From an uncultured Sinobacteraceae bacterium (GTDB lineage Bacteria > Pseudomonadota > Gammaproteobacteria > Steroidobacterales > Steroidobacteraceae), in NCBI GenBank assembly GCA_937902995.1, contig CALEKY010000139.1, positions 50,127 to 114,126 on the forward strand: DNA of 64,000 nt, read 5' to 3'. Within the stretch, counting starts at the first letter, position 1. The number at the start of each line of letters is the position of its first letter. Below, in pieces: positions 49,865 through 58,333 of this stretch. A model generated the notes under the pieces. It was not told where the DNA came from and searched no databases. It saw nothing but the letters and a program-made list of their open reading frames with translations. A program made the translations under genes and the position numbers.

Positions 49865-52534
49865 TCATTCCGTCACCGGGTTCGGCTTGTTCGGGTCGAT
49901 GTCGTATTGCTTCATCGCCCGCTTGACGGTCGCCAGGTCGAGCTTGCCTTCGTCGGCCAGCGCGCGCAGCGCTGCGACGACGACGTAATAGCGATCCACT
50001 TCGAAATGTCGCCGCAATTGCGCACGCGAGTCGCTGCGCCCGAAGCCGTCCGTGCCGAGCACGACGTAACGACCCGGCACCCACTGCCGGATCTGATCCG
50101 GCACGATCTTCATGTAATCGGTCGCAGCAATGAACGGTCCCGCACGCTCGCCCAGACACTGCCGCACATACGGCACCTGCGGCGGTTGATCGGTGTTGAG
50201 CAGATTCCGGCGCTCTACATCGAGCGCTTCGCGACGCAGCTCGGAGAAGCTGGGCACACTGAAGACGTCGGCCGGCACGCCGTAATCCTTCTCGAGGATT
50301 TCCGCCGCAAAGAGCACCTCGCGCAGAATCGTGCCCGAACCGAGCAGATTCACGCGCACCTTGCCGGGTCCGCCGGACTTGAATAGATACATGCCCTTCA
50401 GAATCCCCTGCTCCACGCCTTCCGGCATCGGCGGATGAACGTAGTTCTCGTTCATGCAGGTGATGTAATAGAAGATGCTTTCCTGGTCGACGTACATGCG
50501 CCGCAGGCCGTCGTGAATGATCACGGCGAGCTCGTAGGCGAAAGTCGGGTCGTAGGCGACGCAATTCGGTACTGCCGATGCCAACAGATGGCTGTGGCCA
50601 TCCTGGTGCTGCAATCCTTCGCCGGCGAGCGTCGTGCGTCCCGCAGTGCCGCCGATCAAGAAGCCTCTTGCCTGACTGTCGCCGGCTGCCCAGATGAAAT
50701 CGCCCACGCGCTGGAAGCCGAACATCGAGTAGAAGATGTAGAACGGCACCATCGACAGGCCATAGTTCGCGTAGGCCGTACCGGCAGCAATGAACGAGCA
50801 CAGCGCTCCGGCCTCGTTGATGCCCTCCTCGAGAATCTGCCCCTTCTTGTCTTCTTTGTAGAACGCAAGCTGATCGGCATCCTGCGGCGTGTAGAGCTGA
50901 CCCATAGACGAGTAGATGCCGACCTGCCGGAACATGCCTTCCATGCCGAACGTACGCGCCTCGTCGGGAACGATCGGCACGATGTGCGGACCGATATTCT
51001 TGTCCTTGACGAGAATCTGCAGCACGCGCACGAACGCCATCGTCGTCGAAATGTCGCGATCGCCCGTACCTTGCAACAACGGCGCGAACGCCTCGAGCGG
51101 CGGAATCTCGAGCTTGGGTGCATCGGTACGCCGTTGTGGAAGATATCCGCCCAACCGTGAGCGACGCTCGTGCAGATACCTCATCTCCGGGCTGTCTTCC
51201 GGGGGCTTCTTGAACGGCGCCTTGGCGATCTCTTCGTCCGAGATGTCGATGCCGATACGGTTACGGAATTCCTTCAGCGCTTCATCATCGAGCTTCTTTT
51301 GCTGGTGCGTGATGTTCTGGCTCTCGCCCCAGCGGCCCATCAAGAATCCCTTGACGGTCTTGGCAAGGATGACGGTCGGCTGACCCTTGTGATTCACCGC
51401 GGCGTGGTAGGCGTTCCACACCTTCTTATAGTCGTGGCCGCCGCGATTCAGACGCCAGATTTCCTCGTCCGTCATGTTGGCGACCATTTCCTTCAACTCG
51501 GGATACCGGCCGAAGAAATGCTCGCGCGTGTATGCGCCGCCCTTCGCTTTGAAGTTCTGGTACTCGCCGTCGACACACTCTTCCATCACACGGCGCAGCA
51601 AGCCCTTCGTGTCGCGAGCAAGCAGCGGATCCCACCGCGAGCCCCAGATCACTTTGATCACGTTCCAGCCCGCGCCCATGAAGGCCGCTTCGAGCTCTTG
51701 AATGATCTTGCCGTTGCCACGAACCGGACCGTCGAGCCGCTGCAAATTGCAATTGATGACGAAAATCAGATTGTCGAGCCGTTCGCGCACCGGCATCGTG
51801 ATGGCGCCCATCGCTTCGGGCTCGTCCATTTCGCCATCGCCGAGGAAGGCCCAGATCTTCCGATCGGACGGCGGAATCAGTCCGCGATGCTCGAGATAAC
51901 GCTGAAAGCGCGCCTGGTAGATCGCCATCATCGGCCCGAGGCCCATCGAGACCGTCGGGAACTGCCAGAAATCCGGCATCAGCCACGGATGCGGATAGGA
52001 GCTCAAACCGTGCTCGGGATCGGCCACTTCTTCGCGGAAGGATGCCAGGTGCTCTTCAGTGAGCCGGCCTTCCAGATACGCGCGTGCGTAGATACCTGGC
52101 GAAGCGTGTCCCTGGATATAAATGAGATCGCCGGGATGGTTCTCGGTCGGCGCGCGCCAGAAATGATTGAAACCGACTTCGTACAGCGTGGCGGCGGATG
52201 CGTAGGTCGCAATGTGACCGCCGTATTCGGAGCTCTGACGATTGGCCTGTACAACCATCGCCATTGCGTTCCAACGAATATACGCCTCGAGGCGCCGCTC
52301 GATCGTACGATCACCGGGATACTCTTTCTCGAGACTGCCCGAGATCGTATTCACGTAAGCGGTGTTCGGGCGGAACGGCAGATACCCGCCCGAACGGCGC
52401 GTATGATCGATCAACCGTTCGAGCAAGAAATGCGCTCGCTCCGGACCGTGCGTCTTCAGGACGGAGTCGATCGACTCCAACCATTCGCGAGTCTCGTCGG
52501 GATCAACATCGTCGATTCGGGAAAGGCTGGACAT
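49865..52534 (-). CDS. aceE: pyruvate dehydrogenase E1 component
   Basis: A homodimeric thiamine-diphosphate E1 that decarboxylates pyruvate and acetylates lipoyl-E2. It has 889 residues, the standard length. GDLIYIQGHASPGIYARAYLEG, the ThDP motif GDGEMDEPEAMGAI...FVINCNLQRLDGP, KTVKGFLMGRWGE, and AAGTAYANYGLSMVPFYIFYSMFGFQRVGDF (core NYGLSMVPFYIFYSMFGF) are typical of AceE. It heads the minus-strand aceE-aceF-lpdA group. The 46 bp to the divergent aminopeptidase gene hold its promoter; no PdhR box was recognised. Confidence 0.97.
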   Translation of the reverse strand: MSSLSRIDDVDPDETREWLESIDSVLKTHGPERAHFLLERLIDHTRRSGGYLPFRPNTAYVNTISGSLEKEYPGDRTIERRLEAYIRWNAMAMVVQANRQSSEYGGHIATYASAATLYEVGFNHFWRAPTENHPGDLIYIQGHASPGIYARAYLEGRLTEEHLASFREEVADPEHGLSSYPHPWLMPDFWQFPTVSMGLGPMMAIYQARFQRYLEHRGLIPPSDRKIWAFLGDGEMDEPEAMGAITMPVRERLDNLIFVINCNLQRLDGPVRGNGKIIQELEAAFMGAGWNVIKVIWGSRWDPLLARDTKGLLRRVMEECVDGEYQNFKAKGGAYTREHFFGRYPELKEMVANMTDEEIWRLNRGGHDYKKVWNAYHAAVNHKGQPTVILAKTVKGFLMGRWGESQNITHQQKKLDDEALKEFRNRIGIDISDEEIAKAPFKKPPEDSPEMRYLHERRSRLGGYLPQRRTDAPKLEIPPLEAFAPLLQGTGDRDISTTMAFVRVLQILVKDKNIGPHIVPIVPDEARTFGMEGMFRQVGIYSSMGQLYTPQDADQLAFYKEDKKGQILEEGINEAGALCSFIAAGTAYANYGLSMVPFYIFYSMFGFQRVGDFIWAAGDSQARGFLIGGTAGRTTLAGEGLQHQDGHSHLLASAVPNCVAYDPTFAYELAVIIHDGLRRMYVDQESIFYYITCMNENYVHPPMPEGVEQGILKGMYLFKSGGPGKVRVNLLGSGTILREVLFAAEILEKDYGVPADVFSVPSFSELRREALDVERRNLLNTDQPPQVPYVRQCLGERAGPFIAATDYMKIVPDQIRQWVPGRYVVLGTDGFGRSDSRAQLRRHFEVDRYYVVVAALRALADEGKLDLATVKRAMKQYDIDPNKPNPVTE

Positions 52535-52580
52535 ACGTGCGTGCCGTCGACAAAGAGCTTGTATGATCGGAGTTTAGTTT

Positions 52581-54164
52581 TTGAGCGTCAAGGAAAGTGA
52601 AATTGTGGAACTGCTTCCCGCACAGCGCGATTTGCGTATTTCCACGCGGCGTACACCGCTCGACGAACGAGCATTCGATGCACACGATGCAGCGATCGTA
52701 ATTTGCAGCAGCGAGACCGCTCCTCAAACGCTGCGCCGCTTGCCATATGGCGCAACGCTCGAACGTCACTACAACCGTCAGGCACGCCGCCAATCGTGCG
52801 TCAGTCTGTTGAGTACGCACGTCGGCCCGCAATCGATCCCTTGTGTGCTCGCATTCGTGCGCGCGAACGCCTCCACGTTCGATCAATTGAGCCTGGGCGC
52901 ACGTGCATGGAAAGCGCTGGCGACAGACGCCCCACGACGCATTCTGATCGGTGTTGCCAATCTCGACTCTGAAAAACATGCAAGCGCGCTGGAATCGTTC
53001 CTGGCCGCGGTGCTCGCCGGATCGGCCGATCTGCCGACACTGAAATCGAAGCGGCAGCCGCCTGCTGCAGTCGAAGCGATCACGCTCTGCTCCGAAACGG
53101 CCGACATCGATATCTCACGCGCGATCGCGCTCGATCGCGGTAACCATGTCGCACGCTGGCTGACGACGCTGCCGCCGAACGTTCTGGACAGCGCGAGCTA
53201 TCGTCGGGCCGTCGCGACGCTCGCTCGACGCCACCGCTGGGGATTCACGTTCTTCAATGTATCCGCTTTGCGGCGGTTGGGCGCCGGCGCATTCCTCGCG
53301 GTCGCACGTGCCAACGATCATGACGGCGCGGGCATCGTGCGACTCGTCAGACGTGCGCGCGATCGCAAAACGGTGCGCGGAAGAATCGCTCTCGTCGGCA
53401 AAGGCATTTGTTTCGACACCGGCGGCATCAATTTGAAGCCGCACAAGGCGATGTACCAAATGCACGAAGACATGCAGGGCAGCGCGGTCGCACTCGGTAC
53501 GTTGCTCGCGCTCAGCGAGCTCGACGCGCCGTTCGACATCGACTGTTGGCTTGCAATCACCGAGAACAACATCGGTCCGCGCGCATATCGGCCGCAGGAG
53601 GTCGTGACCGCCGCCAACGGCGTGACGATTCAAGTCATCCACAGCGACGCCGAAGGCCGTATGGCGTTGGCCGATACGCTTGTGCTCGCCGCGCGCGAGA
53701 AACCGGATGCGATACTCGACTTCGCGACCCTCACCGGTGCATGTGTCATGGCGCTGACGGATCGTTACAGCGGCGTGTTCACGAACCGGCCCGATTGGCA
53801 TTCGATGCTCGAGGCCGCCGGCCGCGCAAGCGGGGAGCGCGTGTGGCCGTTCCCGATGGACGAAGATTTCGATGCAGATCTGGAATCGACGATTGCCGAC
53901 GTCCTGCAATGCACGATCGATAGCAAAGGCGATCACATTCTGGCGGCGCGGTTCTTGAATCGATTCGTCCCCGCAGAGACGCCGTGGATCCACGTGGATC
54001 TGGCCGCGAGCAACCGCCGCGGCGGACTTGCGCACATCCCGACGGAGTTCACAGGGTTCGGAGTGCGCTTCGCGGTCAATTTATTGTTGGACCAAGCTCT
54101 GCTCGGCTCGACACGGCGTCGGAAAGCAGGAACGGTGCGTCGCGGTCGGCGCCGGCAACGCTGA
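52581..54164 (+). CDS. M17 leucyl aminopeptidase family protein
   Basis: A two-metal aminopeptidase. A TTG at 52581 with GGAG eight bases upstream gives 527 residues; a GTG at 52605 behind AAGGAAAG is a good alternative start. The C-terminal catalytic domain has ALVGKGICFDTGGINLKPH (metal Lys and Asp), MHEDMQGSAVALGTL (metal Asp) and IHSDAEGRMALADTL (metal Asp and Glu, catalytic Arg). These correspond to the PepA ligands, with His-Ser in place of Asn-Thr before DAEGR. It ends in an Arg-rich tail (GTVRRGRRRQR). It diverges from aceE. Confidence 0.88.
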   Translation: MSVKESEIVELLPAQRDLRISTRRTPLDERAFDAHDAAIVICSSETAPQTLRRLPYGATLERHYNRQARRQSCVSLLSTHVGPQSIPCVLAFVRANASTFDQLSLGARAWKALATDAPRRILIGVANLDSEKHASALESFLAAVLAGSADLPTLKSKRQPPAAVEAITLCSETADIDISRAIALDRGNHVARWLTTLPPNVLDSASYRRAVATLARRHRWGFTFFNVSALRRLGAGAFLAVARANDHDGAGIVRLVRRARDRKTVRGRIALVGKGICFDTGGINLKPHKAMYQMHEDMQGSAVALGTLLALSELDAPFDIDCWLAITENNIGPRAYRPQEVVTAANGVTIQVIHSDAEGRMALADTLVLAAREKPDAILDFATLTGACVMALTDRYSGVFTNRPDWHSMLEAAGRASGERVWPFPMDEDFDADLESTIADVLQCTIDSKGDHILAARFLNRFVPAETPWIHVDLAASNRRGGLAHIPTEFTGFGVRFAVNLLLDQALLGSTRRRKAGTVRRGRRRQR

Positions 54165-54225
54165 GTTGCTTTTGTCGGCGGCGGTTTGCCGATACTCTTG
54201 CGGCCTTCCGACCGCAAGGCCACCC

Positions 54226-55263
54226 ATGCAAACGCTGACGATTACCCGGCCCGACGACTGGCATCTGCACGTGCGCGACGGTGCACATCTTGCGAGCGTC
54301 GTGCCTTTCACCGCGCGCCAGTTTGCCCGCGCGGTCATCATGCCGAATTTGAAACCGCCGGTAACGACCGTCGCGCAAGCCGCCTCTTATCGTCAGCGCA
54401 TCCTCGAGGCCGTACCCGAAGGATTGTCGTTCGAACCGCTGATGACGCTATATCTGACCGACACGACCGCACCTGAGGAGCTGCGGGCAGCGAAAGCCAG
54501 CGGCTTCATCGTCGGCGCCAAGCTCTACCCTGCCGGCGCCACGACGCATTCCGATGCTGGCGTGACCTCCATCGACAAGATCTTCCCGGCGCTCGCGGCA
54601 ATGGAAGAAACAGGGCTCGTGCTGCAGGTGCATGGCGAGGTCACCGATCCGGACGTGGACGTGTTCGACCGCGAAGCAGTGTTCATCGACCGCGTTCTCT
54701 CGCGCATCGTGCAACGATTCCCACACCTCAAGGTCGTCTTCGAGCACGTGACGACCCGGGAAGGTGTCCAGTTCGTGAAGAGCTCGAACGGCAGGGTCGC
54801 AGCAACGATCACACCGCAGCATCTCTTGCTCAATCGGAATGCGATCTTCCAGGGCGGTATCCGTCCGCATCACTATTGTCTTCCGGTGCTGAAACGCGAA
54901 CGGGACCGCGCGGCGCTGGTCGAGGCGGCGACAGGAGAAGACCCGAGATTCTTCCTCGGCACCGACAGCGCGCCGCACGCGCGGCACACCAAGGAACACG
55001 CCTGCGGCTGCGCCGGCATTTTCTCGGCCCATGCGGCGATCGAGCTCTACGCCGAAGCGTTCGAGAACTCGGGACGCCTCGAGCGACTGCAAGCCTTTGC
55101 ATCCGAACGCGGAGCGGATTTTTACGGACTCCCGCGCAACGAAGGCACCATCACGCTGTCGCGGGAATCGTGGGCCGTACCGGCGGCATATGCTTTCGGT
55201 GCCGATGAGCTCGTACCATTTCGCGCCGGCGAATCGATCCGTTGGCGCTCGAGTACGCCTTGA
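54226..55263 (+). CDS. pyrC: dihydroorotase
   Basis: PyrC cyclises carbamoyl-aspartate in pyrimidine synthesis. The ATG at 54226 (MQTLTITRPDDWHLHVRDG) gives 345 residues. Zinc ligands are HLHVRDG, the carboxylated Lys in GAKLYPAGATTHSDAGV, VHGEVTD and FEHVTTREGV, with the catalytic Asp in FLGTDSAPHARHTKE. It is followed by rnt after 12 bp, probably on one transcript. Confidence 0.96.
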   Translation: MQTLTITRPDDWHLHVRDGAHLASVVPFTARQFARAVIMPNLKPPVTTVAQAASYRQRILEAVPEGLSFEPLMTLYLTDTTAPEELRAAKASGFIVGAKLYPAGATTHSDAGVTSIDKIFPALAAMEETGLVLQVHGEVTDPDVDVFDREAVFIDRVLSRIVQRFPHLKVVFEHVTTREGVQFVKSSNGRVAATITPQHLLLNRNAIFQGGIRPHHYCLPVLKRERDRAALVEAATGEDPRFFLGTDSAPHARHTKEHACGCAGIFSAHAAIELYAEAFENSGRLERLQAFASERGADFYGLPRNEGTITLSRESWAVPAAYAFGADELVPFRAGESIRWRSSTP

Positions 55264-55275
55264 GGAGAGCGAGCG

Positions 55276-55920
55276 TTGAGTGACAAGCCTTCGATGGCAA
55301 GCCGTTTTCGCGGGTTCTTGCCGGTCGTCGTGGATGTCGAATGCGGCGGATTCAATCCGAATACCGATGCGCTGCTCGAGATCGCGGCGGTCCTGATCGA
55401 AATTCAAAGCGACGGAACGCTGAAGCCCGGTGAAAGCTGGCGCTACCACATTCAGCCGTTCCCGGGCGCAAGGCTCGAACCGGCCTCACTTGCCGTGACG
55501 GGCATCGACCCCTTCCATCCGTTGCGGCCGGCGATTCCCGAAAAAGAAGCCCTCACGCGCTTGTTCAAGGACATTCGCAGAGCGATGAAGGAAAACAATT
55601 GCACCCGCGCCATCTTGGTCGGGCACAACGCCTACTTCGATCTGAATTTCCTGAATGCCGCCGTCGCGCGCACCGAGATCAAGCGCAATCCCTTTCACCC
55701 CTTCTCGAGCTTCGATACCGCCACGCTCGCAGGCGTGGCGTTCGGCCAGACGGTGCTTTCGAGGGCGCTACAGGCAGCCGGAATCGCGTGGGATTCGAAT
55801 GAAGCGCACAACGCCGCCTACGATGCTCAGCAGACGGCGGAGCTGTTCTGTCTGATCTGTAACAGGATGCAGGCGGCGCTTGGCACTACGGTACAGCCCG
55901 GCCTCCATACCGCAAGCTGA
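55276..55920 (+). CDS. rnt: ribonuclease T
   Basis: RNase T trims tRNA and other stable RNA 3' ends. The TTG start at 55276 gives 214 residues. DEDD exonuclease motifs are VVVDVECGGFNPNTDALLEIAA, VGHNAYFDLNFLNAAV and EAHNAAYDAQQTAELF. The usual RNase T has DVETAG; here it reads DVECGG, with the acidic residues kept. It lies 12 bp after pyrC, an arrangement known in related bacteria. Confidence 0.95.
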   Translation: MSDKPSMASRFRGFLPVVVDVECGGFNPNTDALLEIAAVLIEIQSDGTLKPGESWRYHIQPFPGARLEPASLAVTGIDPFHPLRPAIPEKEALTRLFKDIRRAMKENNCTRAILVGHNAYFDLNFLNAAVARTEIKRNPFHPFSSFDTATLAGVAFGQTVLSRALQAAGIAWDSNEAHNAAYDAQQTAELFCLICNRMQAALGTTVQPGLHTAS

Positions 55921-55947
55921 TTGCGCGCCGCTTTCCGGCTGAGAACC

Positions 55948-56271
55948 TCAGCCCGTCTGCGCTTCTGCGCCGCCGACGAGCTTTGCGAGCTCGCCGCTCT
56001 TGTACATCTCGACGATGATGTCCGAGCCGCCGATCAGCTCGCCATTCACATAGAGCTGCGGGTAGGTAGGCCAATTCGAGTATTGCTTCAGCGCCTCGCG
56101 CAGCTCCGGATCCTCGAAAATGTTCACGTAAGCGAATTTCGCCCCGACGGCGTTCAGCGCACGGACCGCAGTGGCCGAGAACCCGCATTGAGGGAAGTCC
56201 GGGGTGCCCTTCATGTACAGCAGCACCGGGTGTGCCGAGAGCTGGCTCTTGATTCGCTCGATAACGTCCAC
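55948..56271 (-). CDS. grxD: monothiol glutaredoxin, Grx4 type
   Basis: A 107-residue monothiol glutaredoxin that carries [2Fe-2S] clusters with glutathione. GTG at 56271 has AGAGG eight bases upstream. The CGFS active site is in FPQCGFSATAVRALNAVG, WPTYPQLYVNGELIGGSDI binds glutathione, and the C-terminus ends LVGGAEAQTG. It converges with rnt. Iron-sulfur delivery to Nth, fumarase or the Rsx proteins is possible but not shown. Confidence 0.95.
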   Translation of the reverse strand: MDVIERIKSQLSAHPVLLYMKGTPDFPQCGFSATAVRALNAVGAKFAYVNIFEDPELREALKQYSNWPTYPQLYVNGELIGGSDIIVEMYKSGELAKLVGGAEAQTG

Positions 56272-56316
56272 GTTCGTACCTCTAACTTGCCGGTGGGCGG
56301 CCGCCGACCGTGCGGC

Positions 56317-56526
56317 CTAACGATGCTCCCGCGAGCGCAGGCGCGCCGCAGCACGGTCGTTCACGGCAGCCCGCTCTGCCGGAGACATCTGCGACCATTC
56401 TGCGATCTCCTCGAGGAGTCGCCCGCAGCCGATACACATTCGATCGGCATCCAGAACACACACCTTGATGCAAGGCGAGGCGCTGGGATCGGGCTCGGGA
56501 GGCTCGTGCATAGGAGGACGCAGCAT
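56317..56526 (-). CDS. DUF1289 small protein
   Basis: A 69-residue protein with the DUF1289 pattern: SPCIKVCVLDADRMCIGCGRLLEEIAEWSQMSPAERAAV (core CVLDADRMCIGCGR), with four Cys that could bind metal or a cluster. Function is unknown. Start may be 56526 or the ATG at 56511; neither has a good ribosome site. It lies 45 bp upstream of grxD on the same strand and diverges from nadC. Confidence 0.82.
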   Translation of the reverse strand: MLRPPMHEPPEPDPSASPCIKVCVLDADRMCIGCGRLLEEIAEWSQMSPAERAAVNDRAAARLRSREHR

Positions 56527-56648
56527 GATCGATTATGAGGAGCGGCCGGCCTTTGTTCAACGAACGGGCGCCACGGATTCCGATCTGGCGGCTGGATCGG
56601 CGCGCGGCGACCGGATACGGTAGGCGCTTTCAAGCGACGGACATCCGA

Positions 56649-57503
56649 ATGAATCCGACGACAGATCTAGAAGCCGCGCGAGAGCTCCAAGTCACGCGCG
56701 CCCTTGAAGAGGACGTGGGCTCGGGAGACCTGACGGCCTCGTTGATTCCGGCCGACCGCATGGCGCGGGCCACGGTCATCTGCCGAGAGCCCGCCGTTCT
56801 CTGCGGCCGCGACTGGTTCGACGCCGTATTCAGGAAAATCGACCCGCGCGTCGCCGTCCATTGGCTGGCAGAAGAAGGCGCACGCATCGAACCCAATCAA
56901 ACGCTCTGCGAGCTCAAGGGACCTGCACGCGCAATTCTCACGGGCGAACGCACGGCGCTCAACTTCCTGCAAACGCTGTCGGCGACAGCCACCGCCGCGC
57001 GCCGTTACGTGGACGCAATCGCCGGTACGGGCACGCGGATTCTCGACACGCGCAAGACATTGCCTGGTCTCAGGCTGGCGCAGAAATACGCGGTACGCGT
57101 CGGCGGCGGCACGAACCACCGCATCGGGCTATTCGATGGCGTGCTCGTCAAAGAGAACCACATTGCGGCGGCTGGCTCGATCGCGGCAGCCGTACAGCGT
57201 GCTCGCGAAGTCGCCGGATCGGCGCTCGTCGAAGTGGAAGTCGAAAACTTGGACGAGCTGCGTCAGGCGCTCGCCACCGATGTCGATCGCATCATGCTCG
57301 ACAACTTCACGCTGGATGACATGCGGGAAGCCGTCGCGCTGACACGCAACTCAGGCAATCGCATCGAGCTCGAAGCTTCCGGCAACGTCACGCTGCAAAC
57401 GATTCGGGACATCGCCGCGACCGGCGTCGACTACATCAGCGTCGGCGCGCTGACGAAACACGTGCAGGCGGTCGATCTGTCGATGCGATTTACGATGGAA
57501 TGA
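56649..57503 (+). CDS. nadC: nicotinate-nucleotide pyrophosphorylase (quinolinate phosphoribosyltransferase)
   Basis: NadC converts quinolinate and PRPP to nicotinate mononucleotide in de novo NAD synthesis. The ATG at 56649 (MNPTTDLEAARELQVTRAL) gives 284 residues; the longer upstream frame is not conserved. EDVGSGDLTASLIPA, TGERTALNFLQTLSATAT, DTRKTLPGLRLAQKYAVRVGGG (core TRKTLPGLR) and VEVENLDELRQAL are as in the family. Two hairpins separate it from sodB. Confidence 0.96.
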   Translation: MNPTTDLEAARELQVTRALEEDVGSGDLTASLIPADRMARATVICREPAVLCGRDWFDAVFRKIDPRVAVHWLAEEGARIEPNQTLCELKGPARAILTGERTALNFLQTLSATATAARRYVDAIAGTGTRILDTRKTLPGLRLAQKYAVRVGGGTNHRIGLFDGVLVKENHIAAAGSIAAAVQRAREVAGSALVEVEVENLDELRQALATDVDRIMLDNFTLDDMREAVALTRNSGNRIELEASGNVTLQTIRDIAATGVDYISVGALTKHVQAVDLSMRFTME

Positions 57504-57527
57504 GGCGACCGCGCTTGCGGTCGCCTC
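57502..57527 (+). terminator. hairpin at the nadC 3' end
   Basis: GAGGCGACCGC and GCGGTCGCCTC form a perfect 11-bp stem with a GCTT loop, overlapping the nadC stop codon. No T-run follows on the plus strand. Confidence 0.55.
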
Positions 57528-57534
57528 GAAACGA

Positions 57535-57561
57535 TGCGGTGCCCATTCTTGGGGCACCGCA
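57535..57561. terminator. second hairpin between nadC and sodB
   Basis: TGCGGTGCCC pairs with GGGCACCGCA, a perfect 10-bp stem. It lies 6 bp from the sodB stop on the other strand, so it may serve both convergent genes. Confidence 0.5.
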
Positions 57562-57567
57562 GGCGAC

Positions 57568-58170
57568 TCAGCCGAGATTGGCTTCTGCGAACTCGTAGTT
57601 CGCCAGCCGATTCAAGAAGTTGTCCGTGAAGTCGGGACGACGATTGCGGAAATCGATGTAGTACGCGTGCTCCCACACGTCGAGGACGAGCAGCGGCTTG
57701 CCCTCGTCGTTGGCGATCGGCGTGCCCGCGTTCGCCGTCTTCGTCACTTTGAGCTTGCCGTCCTTGCCCAGCACGAGCCAAGCCCAGCCCGAGCCGAACT
57801 GACCGACGGCCGCCGTCTTGAACTGCGTCTTGAACTCGTCGACGCTGCCGAAGTCCTCGATCAACTTCTTCTCGAGCTTGCCGGGAACGCCGCCGCCGTT
57901 CGGCGAGAGGCTGTTCCAGAAGAACGTGTGATTCCAGACTTGGCCGGCGTTGTTGAACACGCCCACCAGGTCCTCCTTGTTGTACGACAGCTTGATCAGC
58001 TCCTCGAGGCTCTTGCCTTTCAGCGCATCGTTCTTCTCGACGAGTCCGTTGAGGTTCGTCACGTAGGCCTGATGATGCTTGCCGTGGTGCAGCTCGAGCG
58101 TCTCCTGGCACATGCCGCGTTCGGCCAAAGCGCTCGTCGAATAAGGAAGCGGAGGAAGCGTAAAGCTCAT
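57568..58170 (-). CDS. sodB: superoxide dismutase, Fe type
   Basis: The ATG at 58170 (MSFTLPPLPYSTSALAERGM) has GGAG seven bases upstream and gives 200 residues. Metal ligands are in LELHHGKHHQAYV, AGQVWNHTFFW and LDVWEHAYYIDFRNRR. FGSGWAWLVLGKDGKL and the overall length match iron SOD, although Mn and Fe forms cannot be separated with certainty from these motifs. It is cytosolic with no leader peptide. Confidence 0.94.
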   Translation of the reverse strand: MSFTLPPLPYSTSALAERGMCQETLELHHGKHHQAYVTNLNGLVEKNDALKGKSLEELIKLSYNKEDLVGVFNNAGQVWNHTFFWNSLSPNGGGVPGKLEKKLIEDFGSVDEFKTQFKTAAVGQFGSGWAWLVLGKDGKLKVTKTANAGTPIANDEGKPLLVLDVWEHAYYIDFRNRRPDFTDNFLNRLANYEFAEANLG

Positions 58171-58333
58171 CGAAGCTCTCCAAGTGAAAGAGGCAGCCGA
58201 GGCTGCCGAGGGGTCACGGTTAGGAAACCATCGAAGGAACGGCAAAATACCAGCCGCCTCGAAGACCCTGCAAGCCGTGGACATTGCCCACGTCGGATAT
58301 CCGACCCGGCATCGGCGCGGTATGCGCCCTACG

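Noticed and set aside
52535..52580. A PdhR operator in front of aceE
   Set aside because: The 46-bp gap lacks the ATTGGTnnnACCAAT pattern.
56525..56623. A 32-codon plus-strand ORF with GGAGG before its ATG, upstream of nadC
   Set aside because: It is antisense to the DUF1289 start, has no recognisable features, and the SD may be chance. It could be a leader peptide but is not supported.
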